From Bondarzewia mesenterica (lineage: Eukaryota; Basidiomycota; Agaricomycetes; Russulales; Bondarzewiaceae), in NCBI GenBank assembly GCA_004802705.1, contig SGPL01000185.1, positions 1-56,321 on the forward strand: a stretch of 56,321 nt of DNA, written 5' to 3'. This document shows positions 22,166-33,476 of the stretch, one piece after another. Numbering within the stretch: position 1 is the stretch's first letter; each line of letters begins with the position of its first letter. Both the position numbers and the translations under genes were made by a program. A model generated the notes under the pieces. It made no database searches. It saw only the letters and a program-made list of their open reading frames with translations, and was not told where the DNA came from.

Positions 22166-24139
22166 ATGACCCACCAACCTCAACCGCAATCATTCACAAA
22201 GTACGGCTGGGCAGTCTGTGCTTGGGTCCTCGTCGTATCCTTCCAAGTCAGTATCCATGGTTCACCCATTTCTCTTCTCTTCAACTTTCTGATCACCCGC
22301 TATCGAAAAGTATGGTTATCACATCTCCACCCTCAACCAAATCCAAGTCGTCCTCACCTGTAGAGGGCGTGACGATTCCATCCCCTTCTACTACGGTCTC
22401 CCGACATGCCTGCCCATGTCCGACGCCACCTTTTCCATAGTGACCTCTGTCTTCACCGTCGGGGGCCTTCTAGGCAGCTTGGGCGCGAACCTCGTCATGG
22501 ATCGCTTCGGACGCAAGGGCGCCGTTCAAGCTAGCAGCGCATTCTTTGCGCTCGGCGCGGGCTTGATGGGCATTTCTGCGTATATCGGCCCTTTGATGTT
22601 CGGCAGGTACGCGTCCGTTTGGTTTCTCAGTTCGTCCGTGGTGCTAACACGCGTCTAGGGTGCTCACGGGTGCTGGCGCGGGTATTGGGCTCTGTGTAGG
22701 TCCGATTTACCTGTCCGAGATTGCGCCAAAGAGGATCGAAGGCAGCGTCGGTGAGAATATACGCGCGTCGTGCATTTCGTTCAACGACAAACATAGTGTA
22801 TGCGCATAGGTGTCTTGACGCAGCTGGCTATCGTCCTCGGTATCATGATCACTCAGGCCATGGGACTGCGCATGGCTACTCCCACGCAATGGCGCCTCGT
22901 GCTGTTATTTTCTTCTGCTCTGTCCGTCGGACAGCTCCTCCTCGGTCCCTTGATCGTCGAGAGTCCCGTTTGGCTAAGGAGGAACAGCGCGCCTGGTCAT
23001 TTGAAGACCGTCTACCAAAAACTATGGAGATACGGCCAGGTGCGGGACTCGGACGGTAGCTTTAACTTACTTCTATGCGAGCGCTAGCTTTTATTCAATC
23101 TTCACATACGCAGACCCACTTCGGGATACTGAAGATCCGCTATTGGAAAGCAGGGAAGAAGAAGACGGCGAGGACCGCGGATCTCCAGCGGACCGGCCGT
23201 CCTTGATTTCCGTTCCCCAGCTGTTCACCTCCCGGTCATTACGTCGGCCGTTTTTCATCGTGTCATTCGGCATGCTCGCGCAGCAGCTGTCAGGCATAAA
23301 CGCAGGTATTATTCATCTTCTGTCTTGTAAGGATTTGAGAAATTGACTGTTGATCGCGTTGCAGTGCTCTATTACAGCAACGACATACTCTCCAAGTCCC
23401 TCCCCGATCTCGGTCCATATGTCTCTCTGGGCATCACGATCGTCAACGCTTTGATGACATTCCCGCCCATCTTCCTTATTGAGGTACGAGTCTTGCACGT
23501 ATCCATCTGTCTGTGTTTTTGAATCGGATGAACACACAGCGGTTGGGGCGGAGAACACTCTTGGTAGCGTCGTTTACGGGAGCGTTCGTGTCTCTCCTCC
23601 TCGTCGGCTTTGGGCTGGATTCTGGCGTGGTGACGCTGTCGAGCGTGGCGATCATGACTTTTGTCATGTACGTCTTTCTTTGCCATGCAATGTCGGCTAG
23701 TTCTTATCTGGATGACTGTGGTTTTTCGTAGGACGTTTGCTATCGGACTAGGGCCTGTGCCGTTCGTCATCATCCCGGAGGTGTCTCCTGCTAATGTACG
23801 TCGATCGATCTATGTACCATGCTTATTCCGATACGAGCGTTCGTGACTCACACCGTCTCTCCGCTCGCTTAGGCCGTGTCTGCCCTATCCTCCGTCGCGC
23901 TGTCGATCAACTGTAAGTTCAAATTCATTTCCATGCTCGTGTTTCTCACTCGACTGAACGTGACTATCGACCATGCGACATTGACAGGGATCGCAAACTT
24001 CTTCGTCGGCCTGGTATTTCTGCCGCTCCGAAATAGCCTCTCGGGCGGCTACGCGGAGCGCGAGGGGAGAGTGTTTTATGTTTTCGCGGCGGTGTTGTGT
24101 TTGTCAACGTTGGGGCTGCTGAGCAGTTATCGGGGTTGA
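22166..24139 (+). CDS. MFS sugar transporter (SLC2/GLUT-like)
   Basis: This is a major-facilitator sugar porter with the expected 12 membrane segments, about 510 residues over roughly nine exons. The frame starts MTHQPQPQSFTKYGWAVCAW. It continues through GYHISTLNQIQVV, the loop signature LVMDRFGRKGA, GRVLTGAGAGIGLCVGPIYL, SEIAPKRIEG, ESPVWLRRNS, QQLSGINAVLYYSNDI, ERLGRRTLL and PFVIIPEVSPANAVS. These are the family marks in order. An acidic loop (about 23115-23190) lies between the two halves. The gene is head-to-head with an alpha-amylase, so uptake of the released sugars is a reasonable inference. The substrate and the membrane (plasma or vacuolar) are not determined. Confidence 0.9.
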
Positions 24140-24443
24140 GTTCTGTTTCTAAGTTTCTGGATTTTTTTTCTTCCTGGGTCTAGGTTCAAAATGGACGATT
24201 AGTGTATATCAGTTGTAGTATATTTTTAGGACGGCGCTCTGTATATTCGTTTGTTGGGTAGTTTGAACTTTGAGGAACATCGGACGCTCTGGTACCTTTT
24301 TTCCGGTGGCAAGGGTCCTGATGACGTCTACGATGCTAACCTGGAGATTCGAGAAGCGACGCGTTCTTGAATTCTCTCAGAACACCCTTTTGTCCCCAAG
24401 TTCATTCATCTCTGTATTCCTTCTCTGATACCAAACAGTATTC
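24140..24443. other. Intergenic region upstream of the thioredoxin-PITH gene
   Basis: These 304 bases hold the transporter 3' UTR and the promoter of the next gene. The motif cluster at 24322-24371 is listed separately. No coding frame was seen. Confidence 0.5.
24322..24371 (+). promoter_or_regulatory. Candidate stress-response elements (CRE-like and two HSE units)
   Basis: The block contains TGACGTC (24322-24328), which matches the ATF/CREB core. It also has two inverted heat-shock units of the form TTCnnGAA, at 24348-24355 and 24364-24371. All lie 70-125 bases upstream of the ATG of the thioredoxin-like gene. The motifs are seen directly; a stress response is inference from known Hsf1 and Atf1 site preferences. 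Confidence 0.45.
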
Positions 24444-25828
24444 ATGGCGACGATCAAAGACATCAATTCTAAAGCAGAGCTCGAAGGGTTGCTCGAGCAA
24501 AAGAAAGATAACCTTCTCGTCATCGACTTTCACGCGACCTGGTGTGGTACGTGCGCTCTGCAGTGTCAGAAATAAACTTCATTTCATCTCATGTTCTTGG
24601 CCTTCTGTCTGTGTTTTTTGTTTGAGCGTAGGACCTTGTCACGCCATCGCCCCCGTTTTCACGCGTCTGAGCCAGGAGTTCCAGAACGTCGCGTTCGTGA
24701 GGGTGGACGTGGACCTTGTGCCCGCGGTGGCAAGGATGTACGCCGTCTCGGCCATGCCGACGTTCGTGTTCATTAGGAATAAAAGGGTGGTCGCTCAGGT
24801 CAGTTCGGTGTTACATGCTTCCTTTTCTCTCTCTCTCAAATGAGTATGGTGATTTGACGTTTTTGGGGTTTCTTTTCTTTTTCTTCTTTCATTTCTCGGG
24901 GGCGCGCAGTTGAAGGGCGCGGATCCGAGGCAGTTGGAGAGCATGATCCGTGAAAAATCCGCGGAATCTTCTTCCGGGACGTCTGGTTCTGGTTCCGGGT
25001 CCAGCGCAACACGGTCCGACGTACGTGGTGCATTCGTTCTTGTGCATATTCGCGAATGCTGAGAGTCGTACGTATGTTTTGTTTTCCTTTTTTTTTTTTT
25101 GGCGCGAATTGTAGAGTTCGTTGTTGGAGCATCTCCAGCTGCCGCAGGTCAACTGCTTAAACGAGGCCAAGGACCACACGCTCCAAGGGATCTGCTCCGC
25201 CAAGAGGAAGAACTCGACGGACAATTATTTGTTGAGCGACGTCGACGAGCAGCTGTTGTTAAATATCGAGGTCCGTTTGTGCAACGCGTGTCGTACTTGC
25301 TTGTGTTTGAATATGTTTTGTTTTTGGGAACAGTTTAATCAGACGGTCCGTGTGCGTTCGATCGTGATCCAATCCAAGAACCTCGCGCAAGCTCCGAAGG
25401 AGATAAAGCTGCTCGTGAACCGTCCGTCCGTCGGGTTCGACGAGGTTCAGGACGCGCAGGAGCCTGAGGTGGCGCAGGTGGTTGAGTTGACGGAGGAGCA
25501 GGCCACGCAGGGGATCCCTGTCCCGTTGAGGTTTGTCCGGTTCCAGTCGGTCAACAGCCTTCATGTGCGTTCCTCCTTGTGTTTCTTCAGAAAGTGGGGA
25601 AAGTTATTGACGAGGAGGGAAAATACAGATTTTCGTCATGTCGAATCAAGGAGGAGAGGACGAGACTCGGATTGATGCTATAGATGTTTTCGGTTTACCG
25701 GCTGGGTACGTCTTCGAACTTCAAGCTTCAGCCTTTGGGTAGTATGTCCGGTTGCTCAGGTCTCCTAATAAATTATATACAGGGTAACAAGGGATTTCAG
25801 CGGTTTGAAGAAAGTGGAGGACGATTAG
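24444..25828 (+). CDS. txl1: Thioredoxin-like protein with PITH domain (TXNL1/Txl1)
   Basis: This is a cytosolic thioredoxin that binds the 26S proteasome lid through its PITH (DUF1000) domain, as known for human TXNL1 and S. pombe Txl1. The N-terminal thioredoxin fold runs MATIKDINSKAELEGLLEQ.. with the active site WCGPC formed across an intron (TGG TGT G | GA CCT TGT), and has the cis-proline loop SAMPTFVFI. A serine/glycine-rich linker follows. The PITH domain holds LLEHLQLPQVNCLNEA, DEQLLLNIEFNQTVRV and RFVRFQSVNSLHIFV. The last exon ends VTRDFSGLKKVEDD at 25828. The length is about 310-320 residues, slightly above the human protein. A gene for proteasome subunit Rpt1 lies elsewhere in the window, not adjacent. 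Confidence 0.93.
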
Positions 25829-26129
25829 GACGATTAGGTGTATTTATACCTCAGTATGTGCGGGCTAACGTGCAATACTGCGTTTTCATGTGCTACGATG
25901 AAATGAGATTGAGATGCTCATGTGAGAGATCGACAACACCGCGCGAGCTGGAATCACTTGCGATTGGACCTGATTGGACGAAGGCTAATTACATGTTTAC
26001 GTAATTGCTTTCGCACCGCCGGGAGGAGTGGTTGGCCGTACAACGCCAAGGCGGCTTGGAACTGGTTTCCCTGTCTCCCTCGATTTGTCTGGTCATTTCT
26101 CATCGAGCTCGACGACCTCAGCCGCCACC
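25829..26129. other. Intergenic region upstream of Hook
   Basis: These 301 bases hold a 3' UTR and the Hook promoter. The last bases before the Hook ATG read GCCGCCACC, a perfect match to the Kozak consensus. Nothing else was recognised. Confidence 0.5.
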
Positions 26130-29100
26130 ATGGCAGATTCTCAACGCAAGGAGCTAGATGCTTTCTTCTCCTTCTTCGCAACGTTCACCTTCGCCAGGCC
26201 GGTGACGACCGTCTCAGACTTGAGCGACGGCGCCGCGCTCTTCGAGATTTTGTCGACCATGTAAGAGGCAGCATACGTCCTCCTAGCTCGTTGAAATGAA
26301 TTACCGATGAAGGAACTTTTGCTGACTTGTGTTGTGCTCGAATTTTTCTTAAGTGACGCGGAATACTTCCGCCAGCCCACACGGCCGTCTGCGCAGCCGT
26401 CCGATAACTGGGTCCTGCGGTTCAGCGCGTTGAAGCGGCTTTACCGGCTCATGACGCAGTATTTTGCGGACGTCCTTCACCAGCCGACAGGTGCGCTGGA
26501 GGTGCCCGATCTGCAGGCCGTCGCGAAGGACTATACTGTCGCGTCCACGCTGCTCATGTGCCGCCTCACGATCGCGATCACGGTCCAGTGCGAGAAGAAT
26601 AAGGAGTTTATTGAGAAAATACAGGGTCTGAGCGAGACAGATCAGCATTTTTTGATGAAGGCTATTGAGCAGGTGCGTTTGTGTTTCTTTCTTTCACCGG
26701 AATGGTGCTGAGGATGATCGGACGGGTGGGTTTTGGTTTATAGGTCATGGCTAAGGTTAAACAGGCTGTAGGGGACAGAAGCGTTGGGGAGGCGAGCATG
26801 ACCGAGTGGGTATTCTTTTCGCGTGTGCATGAGCATTGATCTGAGGGAGGAGTTGGGCGCAGGGACGATCACTACTACCAAATCCAGTCCGAGCGCAGTC
26901 GGGTGTTGTCTGAGAAGGAAACNCTCGAAAAGGTGTATCAAGCGCTCTTGGAAGAACACCGGTTGTTGCAGACCAACTACGATGATAGCTTGTCGGAGAA
27001 AGACGAGGCACTCGCGCGTGCGCGTGAGGTGGCGAGGGAGGTGGATGTTCGGAGGAACGACAAGGCGGATGTCATGATGCGCGCTGAGATTGACCGGCTT
27101 CGTGCGGATTTGTGAGTCTTTGCTGTTCTTCCATCCCATTTNCGCCNTTGTCGCNACAAGCNNTGTTCACGCCGGANNNGTGCAGGCAGAAGAGCGAGGA
27201 TAATCTCGCGGTGTCCGAGTCAGAGCTCGAGAAGAACACGAGCTTGGTCACGGAGCTCACGCGGAGAGTCGANGAGCTGCAGGTGCAGGCAGACGAAGCA
27301 GCCAAACTGAAAGATCANATGGATGAGTGAGTCGCCTCCTTCTTGACTCTGTTGTNATNNATNGTGTTGATTGTGGACGACCAGGTATCGCCATGCGGCA
27401 GATCGTCTAGTCAAAACTGAAAATGTCATGGAGAAGTACAAGAAGAAACTCCAGGAAGGTGCAGACCTGCGACAACATGTAAAGGTATGGAAGAGTCCTG
27501 CATNTCTGGCACGNGTCTGNNNNNNAATGCATATGTTNTACAGTCGCTAGAAAAGCAGAACGCAGATCTCGTCGACAAGAACGCGTCGCTCGANGAGGAG
27601 TACCGCAAGGTCGCTGCNTTCAAGCCGCTCATGGAGTCCTACAAGNGCCANATCGCGGACATGGAGGGCAAGGCGTCGACGCGCAACACGGAGCTCGACA
27701 CGNTCCGGTTTGAGCTGGAACAGACACGNACGANGTTGCGNATCGCGGAGGANGAAAGGGCGAAGGACTCGGAGACGCTGGAGCTGTACCAGGAGCGCGT
27801 GCGTGAGCTCGAGCTCAGCTCACAGCGGCCGGTTNCTTCCGTGAAGCCGAAACCCGCCCGCGTGCAGGTCGAGCCTGTGGAGGGTGCGGAAGNGGTNGAG
27901 NGGGAGCCGCTNCGTGCGGCGGAGGAGANAGAGGAGGAGGAAGANGTAGAGAGCGAGGAAGAGTCGATCAACCANGGCTTGGGCGGCGAGTTGGATGATG
28001 CGCTNACGGGCAACACCATGACAGATTTGAAACTCCAGGTGCGCAAGTTACAGCGCGAGTTGGAGGCGGCCAAGACGAACCAGGCGGATACGAGTCGCGT
28101 GTTGGTGCTGGAGAACCTGCTGGAGGATGCGAACCGGATGAAGGCGAGNTACGAGGCTGATTATCTGGCCGCGCATCGGGAGAAGTTGGTCTTGCAGAAT
28201 GACCTTGAGGAGATCCGGAGTGGGAAGGCTTTGGGCGACGGGTGAGTGTTATATCTTATTTNCCACTGAAAGAGAAGGNTTGGTAGGGTATTGATACGCT
28301 TTTTCAGAGCTGAGGCTGCTATCGCTCTGCGGCAACGCTTAAATGAGACGGTGGATCAACTTGATGCTCTGCGNAAAGAGCATNCTGAGCTCGAAGTCAA
28401 GTTNGNGAGTATGAACAANGAGCTGACCATTGCCAAATCAGACCGTGAGCTNTATCTGCTATCTTNTTTTCCTGACCCTTGNTTATTCTGTGTCATNTTT
28501 NNAGTGAATCTGGTCAATAAAGANCAGCTGGAGATCCTCGCATCGCTCCGCGATTCCGTCAACGAAGACAAGACGGGATTGGAAACGGAGCTCGATCGCT
28601 TGCACANGCACCTCAAGGAGCTTGGGGAGAAAAACAAGATGCAACTTGAGCAGATTAATGGNCTCTTGTTNGAGAAAGTCAGCNTGCAGACTGATGGAAT
28701 CGGTCAGCGAGAAAAGATGTTGCAGCGCGAGCGCGATTTCGGGTCAGTCACCCATGNTNTTGTACAATTGCATCTCCCGCTGATTTAGACCTTCTCAGCG
28801 AGCTGCGCGCTTCGATGGGCAAAGATGTCCCGGAAGACATAAAGGCTCGTGTACTACGCCAGCACGAAGAGAGCCTGTTGTTGAAGGAGCAGTTGAAGAC
28901 GACACAGGAGAAATTGACAAAGGCGAGAGCCGTGAGTATCTCCTTNGCTGTATNATCGCTGGTTNAGATCTTTTCTAACGAGAGCTTACCAANANNTNTA
29001 GTTCATCAAGTCGCAAGACAAACTTTTCAAGGAGGAGCAAGCGAAGCTGGCTGGATCGTCACCACCTGTTAGTTCGCTTCTTCAACATTTGTACATCGAA

Positions 29101-29506
29101 ATCTCTCATCGACCTCCCTGAACAGGGCACGTTCGACGAGGCAGAAGGAAGCTTGCGTTCACAGAACAAGATTTTGGAGGAGGACGTCGCACGATACAAA
29201 GTCTGCTTCTTCCTCTACTCTATTTTCTTCGTCCACAGTTCTGACGCGGATGNGTGGCCGTGACAGCGCCTTTTGGTGGAGGCCAACGTTCGGTACCGCA
29301 AAGAGCAGGAGCTCATGCTGAGCGCAATACACAACCTCGGCATGCGTGCTGCGCGAGATCGTTTAGGACATTTCCAACAGCAAGGACGGCCAGATCCCTC
29401 CAGCTGGTTAGGGCAGCAGCGAAAAAATGTACGTCCCCGTCTCGTTCAACCCGATTAGCTGCTAACTGTTTGGTCTCTGCAGCTTGGCCCGGTGCTGCGG
29501 CGATGA
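26130..29506 (+). CDS. HOK1: Hook family microtubule/dynein adaptor
   Basis: Fungal Hook proteins link early endosomes to dynein and kinesin-3. The N-terminal Hook domain starts MADSQRKELDAFFSFFATF, with SDNWVLRFSALKRLYRLMTQ and VASTLLMCRLTIAITVQCEK. Long coiled coils rich in Glu, Lys and Leu then run from about 26870 to 29200. The C-terminal segment MLSAIHNLGMRAARDRL, near 29312-29362, is characteristic of the family, and the frame ends LGPVLRR at 29504-29506. The product is about 900 residues. Several dozen single or short Ns lie between 26923 and the end of the gene, so individual residues and some splice sites are unresolved. Confidence 0.87.
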
Positions 29507-29702
29507 NCTTTCATCTGTGTCTCTCTCTTTGATTTCTTTCCCTAGACTATTTGGTTGTTTGTGGGAAGACTCCCCACAGGAAATATTCGATACCCTAGCG
29601 TATTCTAGTCTTCATCAGTGCATCATCATCTTTGAGTGTATTATCTATACCATGTCTCCCGTTCGCTGCAGATTCGGACACGGTCGTTCTAGTAGTATAG
29701 TN
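26923..29702. other. Stretch with scattered ambiguous bases (N)
   Basis: Isolated Ns and short N groups are sprinkled through exons and introns of the Hook gene and just past it. Apart from a single N at 51490 inside VMA1, the rest of the window has none. The frame continues through them, so they are base-call ambiguities and not scaffold gaps. Confidence 0.95.
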
Positions 29703-29935
29703 CAATGCCACGCTTTTTTCGCATCTCGAATATGGCTCGAGCTCGCGCAAAGTTTAGGTCCACTGGGTCGCGGTGACCGGAGTCCTGATTGATTTCCCAA
29801 AAAATACATCTGTGGACTTGCAGTGCATACATGCGTGCCTCTAAAATGATCCAGGCATGTAGACATTTGTGCAGCACGTTCACGAGTACATAACTGACAC
29901 GCACACTGGCCATTTGACCCCTATTTAGATCCTGC
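29507..29935. other. Intergenic region, Hook 3' flank and RTCA promoter
   Basis: These 429 bases hold the 3' UTR of Hook and the 5' flank of the cyclase gene. One N lies at 29702. No coding content was seen. Confidence 0.5.
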
Positions 29936-31392
29936 ATGGACACGGAGAAAGTGGATGCTGACCCGGAGATGGCCTTGTCTCGAATATCCAGTCTCGTCAT
30001 CGATGGCTCCGTCCTCGAAGGCGGGGGACAACTGCTGCGAAACGCAGTAGCCCTTTCGACCCTTCTTTCCAAACCGATCGCAGTGAACAACATACGACAG
30101 GGTCGCAAACCTCCAGGACTTAAAAGACAGCACGCCTCTGGTGCGCCTCTCCCGCATCTCTTTTGACCAGCATTGAGCAATTGACTGACTCACGAGTCAT
30201 CGACAGGTGTGGAACTCGCCTCCGAGATTTGCTCGGCAAAGACTGTGGGCATTCGCCTTCGTTCGACGGCGATTGAATACAGCCCAGGCGCACTGCGCGT
30301 GCCAGGCAAGTGGGAGGCGAACCCGGGCACGGCGGGCTCCACCGCGCTCATCCTGCAGGTCGCACTTCCAACGCTAATTTACTCAACGCAAGAAGCACCC
30401 AAGCCATCGTGCCTCACCCTCCATGGCGGCACCAACGCGTTGGGAGCGCCCCCGATCGACTACATCATCAAAGTCTTGTTCCCTTTCCTCCACCGACTCG
30501 GCCTCCAGCCGCAGCTGACCATCCACAAGCGCGGGTACTGGCCCAATGGCGGTGGTATCATCGAATTTGCGCTCCCGCCCATCGAGGGACCGCTCAAGGC
30601 CGTGCGGCTGATGGAGCGCGGGGAGCTCGTGTCGATACAGGGGCGGGCATACGCCGCGAATTTGCCGGCAATACTCTCGCGCAAGATGAGGGAATCGGCG
30701 ACGGAATATCTGGTGCAAAAGGGAATTGACAAGAAGTTGATTGACATTCAGGCAGTGAGGGAGGTCGATCAGGTATCTGGGCATGGGTCGGGTATCGTGC
30801 TGTGGGCGGAGACGACGGAGGGGTGTGTGTTAGGGGCAAGTGCGTTGGGCAAGAATCATGTTCCTTCGGAAAGCGTTGGGAAGGAGGCGGCTGAGGCGCT
30901 GTGGAGGAATTTGGAGCATGAGGCGTGTGTGGATGAGCACTTGCAGGTGTGTTCTTCTTGGGACGGTTGATCTTTTCGGACTTGATTTTGATGGAAGTAT
31001 TTCCGATACAGGACCAGATGATCATCTTCCTTGCACTGGCGAAGGGCCAGTCGGTTGTGAAGACTGGGCCTCTGACTTTACACACGAAGTATGTCTGAAT
31101 GGGTTTCCTGTCCTTCATGGCCTATCTTACTGATACGCATGTCAGGACTGCAATCTGGGTCGCCGAGCAACTCTCAGATGCTAAATTTGAGATCGAAGAG
31201 GACGCCTCCAAGCATACGACAATCATCCGGTGTGAAGGCATCGGTATCACCGCCGCACAAATCAAACAAAGGGAACCCAACTTCGTTGGTCCGACAGTTT
31301 CGAAGAGCCCGGGCCCGTCGATATTTTTCCGGCCCGAATACCATCAGCCTCCGCCACCACCACCTCTACTGCCTGGTGAAGAGCTTTCCTAG
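29936..31392 (+). CDS. RTCA: RNA 3'-terminal phosphate cyclase
   Basis: The enzyme converts RNA 3'-phosphate to a 2',3'-cyclic phosphate using ATP through a covalent enzyme-AMP intermediate. It acts in RNA end maintenance, mostly in the nucleus. The diagnostic N-terminal [14 protein letters not shown] is at about 30017-30058. [33 protein letters not shown] and the signature [14 protein letters not shown] follow. The C-terminal block [20 protein letters not shown] and [14 protein letters not shown] contains the His used for adenylylation in the family. Three introns join in frame. The protein is about 425 residues and ends in a proline run and PGEELS. Rcl1-type members lack the catalytic features; this one keeps them. 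Confidence 0.93.
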
Positions 31393-31760
31393 TAGCATAG
31401 ACGAACAGTTTTTAATGTAAGTAATAACTGGCATCACCACTACTCCGAAAAAAAAAATACAGAATGATATATATATATATGGAAGTAGTATCTTTGAATG
31501 TCTGTGGGGCAAGGGAGTCGTCAGGGAAAGGATTGAGGGTTGAAGGCACTATTCAGCTCTGGGTTCCTGTTCAGTGTTTATATAACTCACGGTCACCGAT
31601 AATAGGGTGAAGGGTGACCGCTCTCGTCCTGTACCTTGCATGCTCGAGCCGAAGATAATTATCGTCCACGCCGATACTGAAGACAGGACGTGTAAATAGT
31701 ACATGTATAGCAACTGTCCAGTACATATTATCGGAATAGATGGACTACGGGAAACCATAA
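31393..31760. other. Convergent 3' intergenic region with A-run and (AT)7
   Basis: These 368 bases lie between the ends of the cyclase (+) and CDC50 (-) genes. They hold a run of 10 A (31448-31457) and an (AT)7 microsatellite (31467-31480). They presumably contain both polyadenylation regions. Confidence 0.6.
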
Positions 31761-33256
31761 TCACCGATTCCAAGACAACAAACTCATATCTCCCAATCGC
31801 CTATTGGATGCACAAAGAATCCAAGTCAGTCAAGCAGGAAGGATGAGCGGATAAGGTGGTATATGCGGACCTTGGCTTGAGGAGATGCCGAATGGTACCC
31901 GCGATGGCGAGCGCGACGAAGAGGCTGGCTGCAGCGACGTAAGCCCAGCCGAGGAAAGGGTTCTTCCCACCTATCCACGATACAGTTGTTATGACAATTG
32001 ACTTGGTCCCATTGTAACTCTTCACTGGGAAATCTAAAAGCGAACACAAGCATAAGCATGCAAATCAGTAAATCACAGCGTCATGCCCCAAAACGCACTC
32101 ATGTTGACGGTGATCTGGTATCGTCCTTTGAGCAACTTGTCGCTGTCGTTGCGCCCGAAGAGCTTTGTAAATGTGGGCAGGCCGGCCGTGCGCATCCAGT
32201 TCTGGAAGTGCTCGTCGGCGCGCAGGTCGGGGGGCGGGTTGTCGGAAGTGTAGTTGTTCGGGAACCGTGCGACCCAGTTGGGAGGCGGAACGATCTCGTC
32301 GAGATTGTAAGCGGGAGAGCTGGTGTACTTTTTGACCTCCCCCGGCCAAGCAATTCCGTTCTCGCTGAACGTATACGTCTCATTCGCGCCCTCGGAGACG
32401 TTGAGTAGAGTCAGGTTAGAGAAGGTGTCTGTGATCCGTCATTCATAACTTTGGAGTTTCAGTGAGAATCGGGAGTGCGTACCATTGAACACCGAGTTGG
32501 CAATCAGTCCACATGGGTAGATGATCTTCCCATCAAGAATGGCTACGGGCTTGCAGTTGCCGTTCTTCAGATTGTCAATGGTGCGGTTCTTGCCCTTGAG
32601 CTGGTCAGCGTCAAAGCTCTGTACATATCGGCGGTGGTTTTGGAAGAAGTTGGTAAGTTTGTAGTAGAGAAGAACTGATGGATCGAGGTCGTAGAGGACG
32701 TCGAATTGGACAATGCATTGATTGCGAGCAGCAAGGTCTGGATTTGAGCTGTTCTGGATGAAAGCGTATTGAGGGGCAGTGGGTTGGGCCTTGGATTGGG
32801 AGGAACGGAGGCGATAGGTGTAATGGGGGAGGTTAACGAGGTTGTTCTGGGCATCAGAGACACTCGACCGGGGAGTCAACGAGTCGCAGTCGGTATAATC
32901 AAAGGTCATTTCTGTGACCTAGTCTCACGAAAAGTTAAGCACCGGGAAATTAAAGCAGAAAGGCTGAAGAAGGCGCACCAAACTGCTACCCCACACAAGG
33001 AGACCCCCGATGGGAGCAAATAGGATACCAATGATAAACAGAGTGGGAAGGACGGCTCTGGGAGTCAGGATAGGCTGCCATGCCTTCAAGCGTTGCTGCT
33101 TGAAAGCGGTGTCTAACAAACCAGAACGGTAAGTGTGTATCAAAGGATACTGTAAGCTCGGGACTGACTGGCAGGCCGCTTCCAACTGCCTTTCTCTTTC
33201 TTCGGTTCCGAATCAGAGTTGGCGTTGGCATTCTTTCTTCTATGAAAAAGCGCCAT
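31761..33256 (-). CDS. CDC50: CDC50/LEM3-family P4-ATPase (lipid flippase) beta subunit
   Basis: CDC50 proteins pair with P4-ATPases, letting them leave the ER and flip phospholipids. The start at 33256 gives [20 protein letters not shown]. After an intron the invariant block [20 protein letters not shown] appears. The first membrane segment is [21 protein letters not shown]. The large lumenal domain has paired cysteines ([18 protein letters not shown]) and many N-glycosylation sequons. It is followed by [15 protein letters not shown] and [20 protein letters not shown]. The second membrane segment, [20 protein letters not shown], precedes [15 protein letters not shown], the family C terminus, at 31761. 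The protein is about 400 residues. Confidence 0.94.
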
Positions 33257-33476
33257 GAAGGGGCGTAAATGAGCGAGAGTCGCTGTGGACTCGAGCGACG
33301 GTAAAGGGGATGATGGAGAGTTGGAGAGAGATGGGCTTTCGTTTGCGGCCGCAGCCTTCTCAGCCTCGGCTGACTACGTGATCGCACTTAGCTCAGCAAA
33401 GTACAGCTTTGTGTTTTTCAGCGCTCTTCAATTCAACGTCTCTGTTCTACGCTATCATAACGAGACCACGAACAAA

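Noticed and set aside
30594..31118. 174-codon proline/threonine-rich minus-strand frame
   Set aside because: Antisense to the RNA cyclase gene and crossing its introns; composition typical of a shadow frame.
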